A program made the translations under genes and the position numbers. Below are positions 15,525 through 24,515 of a stretch of DNA of 35,114 nucleotides, in pieces (within the stretch, counting starts at the first letter, position 1; each line of letters starts with the position of its first letter). The DNA is taken from assembly GCA_009784565.1 (NCBI GenBank), contig WRBL01000022.1, positions 1-35,114 on the forward strand, in the 5' to 3' direction. This stretch comes from Streptosporangiales bacterium (lineage in GTDB: Bacteria; Actinomycetota; Actinomycetes; Streptosporangiales; Streptosporangiaceae). Below the pieces are notes generated by a model, which ran no database searches, was not told where the DNA came from, and was given only the letters and a program-made list of their open reading frames with translations.

Positions 15525-16436
15525 CTAGTGCGAGTATCGGGTGAAGCGGGCGGTCACGATGCGGGCGACGATCATCAGGATGAATGTAATCGCGATGAGC
15601 GTCAACGCCGCTCCCCACGCCCGCTGTTCCGCGCCGACGTACGGCGACGTGGCGTTGGCGAAGATCTGCGTGGACAGCGCCGTGTTGGCCCCGCTGAACA
15701 GGTTGCTGTTCGTCTGCTCCACCGTGAGGATGGTGAACAGCAGCGGAGCCGTCTCGCCCGCGGCGCGGGCCACGGCCAGCAGGGCGCCGCTGACGATGCC
15801 GCCGACCGCGGACGGCAGCACGACGGTGAGGATGACCCGGGCCTTGCTGGCGCCCAGGGCGTAGCTGCCCTCGCGGAGGCTGTTGGGCACCAGGCGGAGC
15901 ATCTCGTAGCTGGACCGGATCACGACCGGCAGCATCAGGCAGGCCAGGGCGAACGACCCGCCCATGCCGGAGTAGCCGAACTGCAGGGTCCAGATCGTGT
16001 AGATGAACAGGCCCATGACGATCGACGGGACGCCGGTCATCACGTCCGACATGAAGGCGATGACCTTGGCCAGGATCCCGTTGCCGCCGTACTCGTTCAG
16101 GTAGACAGCGCCGAGGACCCCGACGGGAATGGCGATGAGCGCGGCGAAACCGGTGATCTCCAGCGTGCCGACGACCGCAGGCCCCATGCCGCCGCTGCCC
16201 AGGGGCATGATGTTCGGCGGGATCGTGGGGCTGGACAGGAACTGCCAGTTGATCGCCGCCGCGCCCTTGCTGACGACCGTGTAGAGCACGAGGACCAGCG
16301 GGACCAAGACGATCAGGAACGCGAGCCACATGAGCCCGGTCATGAGGCCGTTCTTGGTCCGGCGCCAGCCGGCCGGCTCCCTCAGGTTGACGGGGCCGGC
16401 GGAGCCGGGTGCCGGCTGCTGGGTGACGGCTGCCAT
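15525..16436 (-). CDS. pstA: Phosphate ABC transporter permease PstA
   Basis: A 303-aa permease with about six membrane helices, an extended periplasmic loop after helix 1 ([20 protein letters not shown]) and the EAA-type coupling loop ([20 protein letters not shown]). The helix [20 protein letters not shown], then [15 protein letters not shown], is PstA-typical. It pairs with PstC to form the membrane channel. The ATG at 16436 overlaps the pstC stop by one base. Confidence 0.95.
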   Translation of the reverse strand: MAAVTQQPAPGSAGPVNLREPAGWRRTKNGLMTGLMWLAFLIVLVPLVLVLYTVVSKGAAAINWQFLSSPTIPPNIMPLGSGGMGPAVVGTLEITGFAALIAIPVGVLGAVYLNEYGGNGILAKVIAFMSDVMTGVPSIVMGLFIYTIWTLQFGYSGMGGSFALACLMLPVVIRSSYEMLRLVPNSLREGSYALGASKARVILTVVLPSAVGGIVSGALLAVARAAGETAPLLFTILTVEQTNSNLFSGANTALSTQIFANATSPYVGAEQRAWGAALTLIAITFILMIVARIVTARFTRYSH

Positions 16437-17419
16437 TAGGCCCCCCTAGCGCGGCGGGCGGAGCGCTCCACGATGCCCCGGGCCACCAGGTTGATGACGA
16501 TGGTGATGGCGAACAGGAACAGGCCGAGCCCGATCAGGGCGGAGCGCATCGTGCCCGCCGCCTCGCCAAACTGGTTCGCGATGACCGCCGGGATGGAGTA
16601 CCCGGTGTAGAACAGGTGCGAGGTGACCTGGGCAGAGGCCCCGATCACCAGCGCGGCCGCCATGGTCTCGCCCATCGCGCGGCCGAAGCCGACGAGCACG
16701 GCGCCGACGACGCCGCCCTGGCTGTGCGGCCAGACCGCTCCGCGGATCATCTCCCAGCGGGTGGCGCCGAGCGCGTACGCGCCCTCCTTGTCGATCGCGG
16801 GCACGGTCGCGATGACCTCGCGCGCGAGGGAGGTGATGATCGGCGTGACCATGATGGCCAGGACGATGCCGGCGGTGAAGAACGAGGAGCCGTCCGTGCT
16901 GGGGCCGCCGAAGAGCGAGTCCAGCACCGGGATGCCGTTAACCCCCGAGGAGATCGACCCGTAGATGCCCTGCAGCCACGGGGCCAGGACCAGGATGCCC
17001 CACAGGCCCCAGACGACCGACGGCACCACGGCCAGCAGGTCGATCACGTAGACGATGGGGCGGGCGATCTTGCCCGGTACGACCTGCGTCAGGAGGAGGG
17101 AGACGCCGATGCTGATCGGGACGGCGATGATGATGGCGATGACGGAACTGATGACCGTTCCGTAGACGAAGGCCATCGCGCCGAAGCGGTTGGAGGCCGG
17201 GTCCCAGTGCGTGGAGAAGATCCCGTTGAGACCGGACGTCGAGAACCATGAGACGGACTGCTGCGCGGTCGAGACGGCGATGAGCACGAGGACCACGAGG
17301 ACCAGCAGGCCGGCGATGAGCGCCAGCGCCTGGAATCCCCGGTCCCCGAATCCCCGTCGCTCCGTAAGCGGGGAGGGCCCGGCCGTGGCGGCCGGGCCCG
17401 TCTGCGTCACGGTACTCAC
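16436..17419 (-). CDS. pstC: Phosphate ABC transporter permease PstC
   Basis: A 327-aa permease with six predicted helices. It has the PstC-typical periplasmic segment [20 protein letters not shown] and [20 protein letters not shown], and the EAA loop [18 protein letters not shown]. The start is a GTG at 17419 with no good Shine-Dalgarno sequence. It overlaps the TGA of a 12-codon upstream ORF (GTGA), so translation is probably coupled. The upstream ORF peptide resembles the PstC N-terminus. Confidence 0.94.
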   Translation of the reverse strand: MSTVTQTGPAATAGPSPLTERRGFGDRGFQALALIAGLLVLVVLVLIAVSTAQQSVSWFSTSGLNGIFSTHWDPASNRFGAMAFVYGTVISSVIAIIIAVPISIGVSLLLTQVVPGKIARPIVYVIDLLAVVPSVVWGLWGILVLAPWLQGIYGSISSGVNGIPVLDSLFGGPSTDGSSFFTAGIVLAIMVTPIITSLAREVIATVPAIDKEGAYALGATRWEMIRGAVWPHSQGGVVGAVLVGFGRAMGETMAAALVIGASAQVTSHLFYTGYSIPAVIANQFGEAAGTMRSALIGLGLFLFAITIVINLVARGIVERSARRARGA

Positions 17420-17454
17420 GAGACCAGGCCCGTCTGAGTTACGTGCTGCATCAT
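17416..17454 (-). CDS. 12-codon upstream ORF overlapping the pstC start
   Basis: [12 protein letters not shown] begins at 17454 with GAGG nine bases upstream and ends with a TGA that overlaps the pstC GTG. The DNA of its second half is an imperfect direct copy (17 of 20 bases) of the first codons of pstC, so the peptides MQHVTQTGL and MSTVTQTGP look alike. It probably serves to load ribosomes for pstC, or marks a duplicated start site. It could also be chance. Confidence 0.5.
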   Translation of the reverse strand: MMQHVTQTGLVS

Positions 17455-17511
17455 TAGTGAATGCCTCTTAATGCCTTCGCTTGGTTGCTTCTGGCTTGGC
17501 GGGGTTCAGCG

Positions 17512-18609
17512 TCAGCCGGAGATCTGGCTCAGCTGAGCCTTGGCCTTGGCGTCGATGCTCGAGGGCAGCGGCGCCAGGTTGATCTGGCTGAGCAGGCTCT
17601 GGCCCGAGCCGAGGAGGTAGCCGAGGTAGGTCTTGAGGATGGCCGCGTCGTTGGCGTTCGGCTGCTTGGCGTAGACCAGGTCCCAGGACTGGTAGGTGAG
17701 CGGGTAGGACGCGGCGCCCGGCTCGTCCACCGTGCTGAAGGTCAGGTCCGACTTGGGGGTGACCTTGGTGCCAGCCGCGGTCGCGCCCTTGGTCGACGGA
17801 GCGAGGAACGAGCCGTCCTTGCTCTTGATCGACGCGGCGGACAGGCCGGAGGCGGTGGCGGTGGAGAAGTCCACGTAGCCGATCGCGCCCGGCGTGTTCT
17901 TGACGATCTGGGCCACGCCGCTGCCGCCGTTGCCGGCGTGCGCGGTGGACGGGAAGCTGATGGTGCCGGAGGTGCCGAGCTTCCAGTTCTTGGCCGCGTC
18001 GACCAGGTACTGCGAGAAGTTCGCGGTCGTGCCCGAGGAGTCAGAGCGGACGGCCAGGGTGATGGGGGTGCTCGGAAGCTTGGCGCCCGGGTTGAGCTTC
18101 GCGATCTCCGGGTCGTTCCACTTCTTGATGTTGCCCTGGAAGATGTCGGCCAGCGTGGTGGCGTCCAGCTTCAGGCCCTTGACGCCCTTGAGGTTGTAGG
18201 CCATCGCGATCGGGCCCATCTGCACCGGGAAGTACAGGACCTTCTTGCCCTTGGGGACCTCGCTGGCCTCCTTGGACGGGATCGGGGAGTCCGAGCCCGC
18301 GAAGAGCACGGAGTTCTTGTAGAAGTTGCTGCGGCCGGTGCCGGAGCCGACGCCCGCGTAGTTGACCTTGATGCCCGGGTTCGACTGCTCGAACTCCTGG
18401 ATGGCGGCCTGCTGGAAGTTCAGCTGGAAGGTCGAACCGCCGGCGTTGATGGTGCCCTTGGCGGAGCTGCTGCTCGCGCCGCCACCAGAGCTGCTGCCGC
18501 CCGAGCTGCTCCCCGGGGGGTTCGAGTTGGACGAGCACGCGGCCACACCCGCGGTCATGGCGAGCACGGCTCCCGCCGCGGCGAGCTGCCCTCTGGATGG
18601 AAGTCGCAT
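17512..18609 (-). CDS. pstS: Phosphate-binding lipoprotein PstS
   Basis: A 365-aa extracellular phosphate-binding lipoprotein. The signal peptide ends in the lipobox GVAAC (C25). A Ser/Gly linker follows to about 50. The binding domain has INAGGSTFQLNFQQAAI, then YAGVGSGTGRSNF (phosphate-binding SGTG) and FAGSDSPI. Later, RSDSSGTTANFSQYL and PGAIGYVDF are family-specific. The ATG at 18609 has GGGAG 10 bases upstream. It is the first gene of pstSCAB. A 57-bp gap before the pstC upstream ORF allows differential expression of the binding protein. Confidence 0.96.
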   Translation of the reverse strand: MRLPSRGQLAAAGAVLAMTAGVAACSSNSNPPGSSSGGSSSGGGASSSSAKGTINAGGSTFQLNFQQAAIQEFEQSNPGIKVNYAGVGSGTGRSNFYKNSVLFAGSDSPIPSKEASEVPKGKKVLYFPVQMGPIAMAYNLKGVKGLKLDATTLADIFQGNIKKWNDPEIAKLNPGAKLPSTPITLAVRSDSSGTTANFSQYLVDAAKNWKLGTSGTISFPSTAHAGNGGSGVAQIVKNTPGAIGYVDFSTATASGLSAASIKSKDGSFLAPSTKGATAAGTKVTPKSDLTFSTVDEPGAASYPLTYQSWDLVYAKQPNANDAAILKTYLGYLLGSGQSLLSQINLAPLPSSIDAKAKAQLSQISG

Positions 18610-19100
18610 ATCGGATTTACTCCCTTGGTCGTTCTACGTCGTATCGGGTTCATCCGGCCGGGATTTCCCGAGCCAGCCCTATCCGCAGCGTTGAGCGGCC
18701 CAGTCCCCATGGCTGTTGGATATCCCCACGCGATCCCGGGTCGCTCGCGTATAGTTTGGCCGTAATTTCCTGACGTATCGGTCAATCCAAGGTGTCTGCA
18801 GGCAGTCCATAAGGTTAACTTCTGGTGTCTTGCAGCTGAGGGCGCCGATTTCAGTGGCGTGGCTCACGCCCGGTGGGGAAATTTGTTGCTCTCGGGCGCC
18901 TCTTGTTGCCCCCGAGGGGACCTCGTTCCGGTCCGCCGGGCCGGGCCGAAAGTTGTTTAGCCAGGTCAGTGCGGGTTTCGCCGGGTTTCTCCGGGCGTCG
19001 CTGGTCGCGGCAGTGCCCGGTGCCGGGGGTATTGGCGCACGTCGCAGTGGGCGGTCACAGCTGCCTCAGAGGGCGTGATGATCTCCATTCGGTGACCGTT

Positions 19101-19116
19101 TCTTTACATGAAAAGA
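19101..19116. promoter_or_regulatory. Near-perfect palindrome TCTTTACATGAAAAGA
   Basis: Seven of eight positions pair between the half-sites. It lies in the AT-rich part of the pstS-GntR region, 250 bp before the GntR gene, and could be an operator for it or for another dimeric regulator. Confidence 0.35.
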
Positions 19117-19141
19117 AGTGGATGCTTTAAATATCTTTGCC

Positions 19142-19185
19142 GTTCAACTTTTGTTAACCAAGCGTGAATATCAAGTTACCTATGT
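19142..19185 (+). promoter_or_regulatory. PHO-box-like array of four 11-bp direct repeats
   Basis: The units are GTTCAACTTTT, GTTAACCAAGC, GTGAATATCAA and GTTACCTATGT, contiguous. The first two match six of seven bases of the actinomycete PhoP core GTTCACC; the last two are degenerate. It is 530 bp upstream of pstS and 180 bp upstream of the GntR gene, so which gene it serves is open. Confidence 0.5.
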
Positions 19186-19366
19186 GCGGAGGCAATGAGC
19201 AGGTACGCGGGGGAATGGCCCGGGGTGCGACGCGACGGGAGAGAGCCGCGTCCCGCCCGCTGCTTTTTCATTGTCTATTCAGAGGCGGAACACCGGCCGC
19301 GGGCGTCGGCCCGGCGATGGCACGGCCCGGCCGGCAGGCCCGGGTCCTCTTCCCGCGGCATGCCGA

Positions 19367-20221
19367 ATGACGCCGGGCTCCGGGGGGAGCGGCGAGCCTT
19401 CGCCATCCAGGTCCCCGGGCACCGGAGTTTCTGACGTCACCGTCGGCGACGCCGCCGGGGCGGACATCCCGCGGCCGAGGGCGGCCACCGGCGTTCTCGC
19501 GGACCGGATCGCGGCGGCCCTGGTCCACCGCGAGCCGGGCTGGAGGCTGCCGAGGCGCAGCGCGCTGGCCCGGCGGTACAACGTCAGCATGGCCGAGATC
19601 GACGCCGCGATCAGCGAACTCGCGCGGCGGTCGCTGATCCGGAGACTGCCCGACGGGCAGCTGTACCGGGCCAGCCCGGCGGAATACCTCATCCCGGTCG
19701 AGGGGATCGGAGAGCTCTCCACCCGTCTTGACCCGATGGGCGGCGAGGTGACCTGCCAGGCCTGGCACATCTCCCAGCGGGACGCCCCCCAGGACGTGAC
19801 CTGGGCGCTCGGGGCCGAGGGCGAGGGACAGGTGCGGATCGTCCGCAGCGTCTGGGCTACCGACGGCGAGCCGGTGGCCATCGCCACCTCCTACGTACCG
19901 GAACAGTTCGCGGGCACCCTGGACGACACCGAGAACCGGCCGCTGACCGGCCTGCTCGTGGCCGGCCCGTCCGGAGGCCCGGCCCGCGCCACCGCCATCG
20001 ACCTTGAGATGGTGCCCCCGCAGCCGTCGGTCGCGCGCAGCCTCGGACTGGTGCCCGGGCAGTCGGCGGTGTCGGTGACCATCAGGTTCGACGACACCGC
20101 CACGGGAACCCCCGCCGGGCTGACCGTCCTCAGCCTCAAGCCCGAGCATTTCCGGGTCGTCGTCCACGCGGGCACCGGGGTGCCGCGGGCGGCGGATCAG
20201 GAGCACGACACGCGAGGATAG
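19367..20221 (+). CDS. GntR-family regulator with UTRA domain (HutC-like)
   Basis: A 284-aa regulator. Residues 43-101 form a winged helix (LADRIAAALVHREPGWRLPR, then RSALARRYNVSMAEIDAAIS and LIRRLPDGQLYRAS). Residues 120-270 form a UTRA effector domain (VRIVRSVWATDGEPVAIATS, then SVTIRFDDTATGTPAGLTVL). A 40-residue disordered N-terminus precedes it. The ligand is unknown. The ATG at 19367 is the best internal start; the frame extends to a TTG at 19271 without support. It is 58 bp ahead of the coupling-protein-like genes on the same strand and may control them. Confidence 0.83.
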   Translation: MTPGSGGSGEPSPSRSPGTGVSDVTVGDAAGADIPRPRAATGVLADRIAAALVHREPGWRLPRRSALARRYNVSMAEIDAAISELARRSLIRRLPDGQLYRASPAEYLIPVEGIGELSTRLDPMGGEVTCQAWHISQRDAPQDVTWALGAEGEGQVRIVRSVWATDGEPVAIATSYVPEQFAGTLDDTENRPLTGLLVAGPSGGPARATAIDLEMVPPQPSVARSLGLVPGQSAVSVTIRFDDTATGTPAGLTVLSLKPEHFRVVVHAGTGVPRAADQEHDTRG

Positions 20222-20279
20222 CGCCGGATACCCGGCGATCTCTGGACACCTTCCGTCTCCTGCTGGCAACCTTTAGTCG

Positions 20280-22301
20280 ATGCCGGCTGAGGTAGGACCA
20301 GGGACCGGGCCTGCGCCGCGGCGGGCTGCTTACCTTATCCCTGAGCAGCTTCCGCGCCGCGGCGAGATCGTCGCGGCCTGCGTGGTGGCGCTGCTCCTCG
20401 TCCACCTGGTTTTCGCTCAGCTCACCTTCGTGCTGGCGGTCATTTTCGCCGTGACCAGCAAGGTGAGCCGGTGGCGGCTGCCCTGGCTCGCGGTTCCCGC
20501 CGCGGCGGGCGCTGTGTGGACGCTCGTCATCGGCCCGGCCGCCGCGGCGGCCGGATTCGCCGCCGGGCCCGCCCAGATCATCGGCTACCTCGGCGCGCAC
20601 GGGCTCCTCCACGTCGACGGGGCCGTCAGCGGTGCCTTCCGCGGGGCGTTCTCCGGCCCGGGCGGCGGCTGGATGCCCCGGCAGTTCCCGGTCGCGCTCA
20701 TCGCCGCCGCCGCCGAGGCCGCCGTGGCCGGATGGCTCGACTGGCTGCACACCGACGAATGGGCGGTGCCTCCGTCCCGGCCCGGACTGGTCGCCGCGGC
20801 CCGGCGGGCCGCCACCACCCGGGCGATCCGCGGCGGTGCCGTGGTCACCCGGAACGGGGCCACGCTCGGCACGGTACCCGAGACCGGAGCCCGGGCCGCT
20901 CTGTCCTGGGACGAGGTGACGGCCGGGGTGCTGATGACCGGGGCGGCGGGCCGCGACATCGCCTCCACCGGGTTCCAGGTGGTGCATGCCGCGCTGCGCC
21001 TGCGCAAGCCGGTCATCGTCCTCGACCTCACCGGTGACCCCGCGATGGGCAGCGCGCTGACCACGGCCTGCTCGGCCGCGGGAACCCCGCTGCGGACCTT
21101 CGGCACGCGGGACGGGAGTTACGAGCCGTTCCGGGGAGCCGGACCCGGCCGCCGCACCGAGCTCGCGCTGGCCCTCCTCGGCGGGAACGCCCGTGACGCG
21201 GAGCCCTGCCTGCGCGCGGCGTTCGAGCTGATGACCGCGGTGCCCGCCGACGCTCAGACGCCGGTCCTCGACGACGCGGCCCACCTGCTCAACCCGATGG
21301 CCGCCCACGCGCGCCTTCGTCTCGTATCCCCCGATGGCCCGCTGGCGGGCCGGCTCGCCGGGCAGGTGGAGGCCGCCGCCCGGCTGGCCCAGGCCGAACC
21401 GGAGACCGTAGCCGGGATCGCCCGCCAGCTGTCGGAGGTCCGCGGCTCCCCGGCGGGCGGATGGCTCCGGCCCGGCAGCGCCGGACGCCCGGACATCGAC
21501 CTCGCCCGGGTGATCCGGGACCGGTCCGCCGCGCTGTTCCGGCCGGAATCGCAGGCCATGGCCCGCCTGATCGTGGCCGACCTCCTGGCCCTCGGCGACG
21601 ACCTGCGCCGTCTCGAGGTCGACGGCGACGCGGTCGTGGTCGTGTGCGGCTGCGAGAAACTGCCCGCCCCCGCGGTGACCCGGCTGGCGGAAAGCGGAGC
21701 CACGGCCGGGCTGCCCGTCCTCGCGACCACCACGTCGGCGCCCGCCGCGGCCGCGCTGGCCGACTCCTTCGGGACAGTGGTAGTCCATCGTCTCGCCGCC
21801 GCCGACACAAGGATCGCCCCTCCCGGCCCGGCCGCTCCCGGCCCGGGCCAGCCGTCCCCGGACGGGCCCGCCAGCGCCGCCGCGGTCCTGGCCGCGCGCA
21901 CCGGGACCCGGCTGGTGCCCCCGTCGGTGGCCGCCGCTGAGGCCGGCCCGGGCGGACTGAACGGCCCGGGCGGCTCCGGCGCCGCGGCCGTGCCCCTGGC
22001 CGGGGCCTTCGAGCCCCCGGCGACCGGCACCATCGGACTGGTGCCGCAGCCGGCGGTGCCGGTCCGCGCGCTGCTGTCACTGGGCACCGCGCAGTTCACC
22101 GTCGCGGTACGGACGCCGAGGCCCCGGCTCGTTCCGCTGGGCCAGACTGTCCCGGCCCGGCTGCCCCGGCCGGCCGAGGGCGGCTCGCCGGCGGCCGAGA
22201 CCAGGGCCATCGCCCGGCTGCGGGCGAGCATCACCGGACCGGGCGCCCGATTCGCCCTGGAATCGCCGGAGACCCCGGCCGCGCCGGAAGGGGTTCGCTG
22301 A
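20280..22301 (+). CDS. Membrane protein resembling a type IV coupling protein (TraD/VirD4) with a degenerate P-loop
   Basis: A 673-aa protein. Two membrane helices lie at about 29-58 and 69-95, and a third hydrophobic stretch at 138-150. The cytosolic part has an ATPase-like core. At the Walker A position is LMTGAAGRDIASTG (218-231), with no GKT/S. A strand KPVIVLDLTGD follows (243-253). The Walker B position reads DAVVVVCGCEKL (450-461), without the usual Asp-Glu. Then LPVLATTTSAPAAAALADSF and GTVVVHRL (498-505) copy the C-terminal T4CP pattern. The last 165 residues are Pro/Gly/Ala-rich. I infer a degenerate HerA/FtsK-superfamily protein; the real function is unknown. No relaxase or integrase is nearby. 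It overlaps the next gene by one base. Confidence 0.7.
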   Translation: MPAEVGPGTGPAPRRAAYLIPEQLPRRGEIVAACVVALLLVHLVFAQLTFVLAVIFAVTSKVSRWRLPWLAVPAAAGAVWTLVIGPAAAAAGFAAGPAQIIGYLGAHGLLHVDGAVSGAFRGAFSGPGGGWMPRQFPVALIAAAAEAAVAGWLDWLHTDEWAVPPSRPGLVAAARRAATTRAIRGGAVVTRNGATLGTVPETGARAALSWDEVTAGVLMTGAAGRDIASTGFQVVHAALRLRKPVIVLDLTGDPAMGSALTTACSAAGTPLRTFGTRDGSYEPFRGAGPGRRTELALALLGGNARDAEPCLRAAFELMTAVPADAQTPVLDDAAHLLNPMAAHARLRLVSPDGPLAGRLAGQVEAAARLAQAEPETVAGIARQLSEVRGSPAGGWLRPGSAGRPDIDLARVIRDRSAALFRPESQAMARLIVADLLALGDDLRRLEVDGDAVVVVCGCEKLPAPAVTRLAESGATAGLPVLATTTSAPAAAALADSFGTVVVHRLAAADTRIAPPGPAAPGPGQPSPDGPASAAAVLAARTGTRLVPPSVAAAEAGPGGLNGPGGSGAAAVPLAGAFEPPATGTIGLVPQPAVPVRALLSLGTAQFTVAVRTPRPRLVPLGQTVPARLPRPAEGGSPAAETRAIARLRASITGPGARFALESPETPAAPEGVR

Positions 22302-24385
22302 TGCCGCCGCCCGGGCTGCCCCGCCCGCCCGCCGGCCGGATGTACCTGGGCTGGCAGTACGCGATCCTGCACCCGGACCCGGGCCCGCCGCCGCGCCGCC
22401 CGGTTCCCCTGGAGCACCAGCAGTTGTCCACGGAGTGGCTGGCCGCGCAGCGGCGCGAGGAGAACCTGCTCGGCCGGCCGCTGAGGATGGCGGCCGGGGC
22501 CGCGACGGTGGTCGCGGTGGCGGCGATCGCCGTGGCCGTCGCCGGGTGGGTTCCGTTCCTCCCCGTGATCCCGGTGCTGATCGTCTGCGCGGTGGCCGGC
22601 GGGTTCGCCGGCTACGGGCTCTGGCGGGGCGGCCGGGCGCTGCGGGCCCGGGTCGCCGGAGAGCAGGACCGGGTCGAGCGGTTCCGGGCCGACGCCGAGC
22701 GGCAGCTATTCGAATGGCAGGCCGATCACGCCCGTCAGGTGACGGAGTGGCAGGGCCGCCGGTTCGCCTACGAGAGCCAGAAGCGCTGGTACGCCGTTCC
22801 CCTTCCGGGCGGGGTCGACCGGGTGGACGTCGCCGGGGGCACCCTGCCGGGCTGGTCGGCCCTGCTGACCATGGCGGGTGCCTACCGCCTGGCCGCCGAC
22901 GCGGAGGTGACCGTGCTCGACCTGTCCGGCGGCGCCGTCGCGGCCGATCTCCTGGCGGTGGCCGGGTCGGCGGGCATGAACCCGAATACCTGGGTCCTCC
23001 CGGGCGACCTGCCCCGCCTGGACCTCACCGCGTCGCTGTCCGCGGGCGCGCTGGCCGACGTCCTGGCCGTGTCGGCCGGCGCGGCGTCCGGGCCCGCCGA
23101 TGACTCCGGCGGCGCTTCGGCGCTAGCGGTCGACAACGGGATCCTCGAACGGGTCCTCGACGTGCTCGGCGCCGACATCTCGATGCCGCGGGTGGCGGCC
23201 GGTCTCCGCTCGCTGGGCCAGGTCGGCGACGTCCACGACGACATCGCGGCGGGCCTGCTCACCGAGGAGGAGGCCAGCAGGCTGAGCACCCTGTACGGGA
23301 AGGGCGCGGCCGACCGGGTGGTGCTCGAGCGGGCACTGTCCCTGGAAGCCCAGGTCCGCAGGCTCGCCACGGCGGCCACCGACCCCCGGCCCCTCCCGCG
23401 CAGCGGGCTGAGGGTCGTCGCGATCGACCGGCAGGCCGGCGCGGCGAGCGGCGCCATCCTCGGCGCCTTCACGGTCACCGCGCTGACGCACCTGCTGGCC
23501 GAGGCGTCGCCCGGCCCGGGCGCCGCCGGCTGGGGCCACACCGTGTTCGTGCTGGGAGCCGAGCGGCTCAACGACGCCGTGCTGGACCGGCTCACGGACG
23601 CCTGCGAGACCTCCCGCACCGGCCTGGTGCTCGCCTACCGGTCCATTCCGCAGCGGGTCCGGCAGCGCATCGGCCGGGGCAACAGCGCGGTGGCGTTCAT
23701 GCGCCTGGGCAACGCGGAGGACGCCAAGGCGGCCAGCGAGCAGATCGGCACCCAGCACCGGTTCGTGCTCTCCCAGCTCACCGAGACGGTCGGTTCCTCG
23801 GTGACGGACACCGCCGGGACCTCCTACACCAGCACGGTCGGGGACAGCACGTCCGCGTCGGCCTCGGACTCGGCGAGCGACTCCGTGTCCGCGGGCCGGG
23901 GCAGGAACACCGGCAGCGGATTCCTTCCGCTCGACTCGACCGCGTCCCGCAGCCGGGAGAAGGGCCGCTCCCGCGGCACCTCGCAGACCGAGTCGTTCAC
24001 CGCGGGGATCTCCGGCAGCACCGCCTGGGGAACGTCCACGTCCCTGGCGACCGGCAGCAACGAGTCGCTGGCCCGGTCGCTGCAGCGGTCCCGGGAGTTC
24101 CTCGTCGAGGCGAGCGAATTGCAGCGCCTCCCGGTAACCTCGATGATCCTGAGCTACGCGACCCCGGCGGGCCGCTCGGTGCTGATGGCCGATGCCAACC
24201 CGGCGATCGGCGGGCTCGCCGCCGCCACCATGTCCCCGGTCGCCGAGGCGGGGCGGTTCAAGGCCGCCGCGCCGTCCGAACCGCCTCCCGCCGCGGAGCC
24301 GGAGTCGTCGGGCCCCGCGGGGCCCGACCTCGAGCAGCCGAATCTCGGTCCGCCCGCCGCCCGCCTCGACTGGCGCCGCCGGTGA
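22301..24385 (+). CDS. Second coupling-protein-like membrane protein, no P-loop, Ser/Thr-rich insert
   Basis: A 694-aa protein, translationally coupled (TGATG) to the gene before it and with GGAAGGGG 8 bases upstream. Two membrane helices (64-85, 87-107) and a short coiled segment (117-160) lead to an ATPase-like domain without Walker A (LPGWSALLTMAG at 182-193; EVTVLDLSGG at 202-211). At 412-493 is a TraG-C-terminal-like block (TVFVLGAERLND, GLVLAYRSI, AVAFMRLGNAEDAKAASEQI, GTQHRFVLSQLT). Residues 495-590 are an unusual Ser/Thr/Asp-rich insert. The end (SREFLVEASELQRLPVTSMI) repeats a motif I know from actinobacterial TraG-like proteins. Probably it forms a hetero-oligomer with its neighbour. 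Confidence 0.68.
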   Translation: MPPPGLPRPPAGRMYLGWQYAILHPDPGPPPRRPVPLEHQQLSTEWLAAQRREENLLGRPLRMAAGAATVVAVAAIAVAVAGWVPFLPVIPVLIVCAVAGGFAGYGLWRGGRALRARVAGEQDRVERFRADAERQLFEWQADHARQVTEWQGRRFAYESQKRWYAVPLPGGVDRVDVAGGTLPGWSALLTMAGAYRLAADAEVTVLDLSGGAVAADLLAVAGSAGMNPNTWVLPGDLPRLDLTASLSAGALADVLAVSAGAASGPADDSGGASALAVDNGILERVLDVLGADISMPRVAAGLRSLGQVGDVHDDIAAGLLTEEEASRLSTLYGKGAADRVVLERALSLEAQVRRLATAATDPRPLPRSGLRVVAIDRQAGAASGAILGAFTVTALTHLLAEASPGPGAAGWGHTVFVLGAERLNDAVLDRLTDACETSRTGLVLAYRSIPQRVRQRIGRGNSAVAFMRLGNAEDAKAASEQIGTQHRFVLSQLTETVGSSVTDTAGTSYTSTVGDSTSASASDSASDSVSAGRGRNTGSGFLPLDSTASRSREKGRSRGTSQTESFTAGISGSTAWGTSTSLATGSNESLARSLQRSREFLVEASELQRLPVTSMILSYATPAGRSVLMADANPAIGGLAAATMSPVAEAGRFKAAAPSEPPPAAEPESSGPAGPDLEQPNLGPPAARLDWRRR

Positions 24386-24515
24386 TCTCCGAACCGGTCG
24401 CTTATGTCCGGGATGGGCAGGGCGGGAACAGAGAAAACCGCGAAGTTACCTTCAAGAGGGGCTGGGTTGCGGCGATTCACTAGCGCGACTTACGGTTACC
24501 TGATATCTACAGAGC

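Larger units (their letters stand above)
18610..19366. other. 757-bp divergent regulatory region between pstS and the GntR gene
   Basis: No convincing gene is seen; the short frames at 19164 and 19195 have poor start contexts. The region holds the pstS 5' region, a GTTAACTTCTGGTGT element (18813-18827) resembling a two-unit PHO box, a 16-bp near-palindrome (19101-19116) and four 11-bp repeats (19142-19185). It becomes AT-rich between 19080 and 19190, as expected for promoters. Confidence 0.6.

Noticed and set aside
14650-16329. PstB frame extended upstream by 270 codons
   Set aside because: The extension is out of frame with pstA, which is clearly real there. PstB starts at 15513.
19164-19434. 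Two short ORFs (GTG 19164, ATG 19195) after the PHO-box-like repeat
   Set aside because: Shine-Dalgarno spacing is too short (2 bases for 19195), composition is Arg-rich and shadow-like, and one overlaps the GntR gene.
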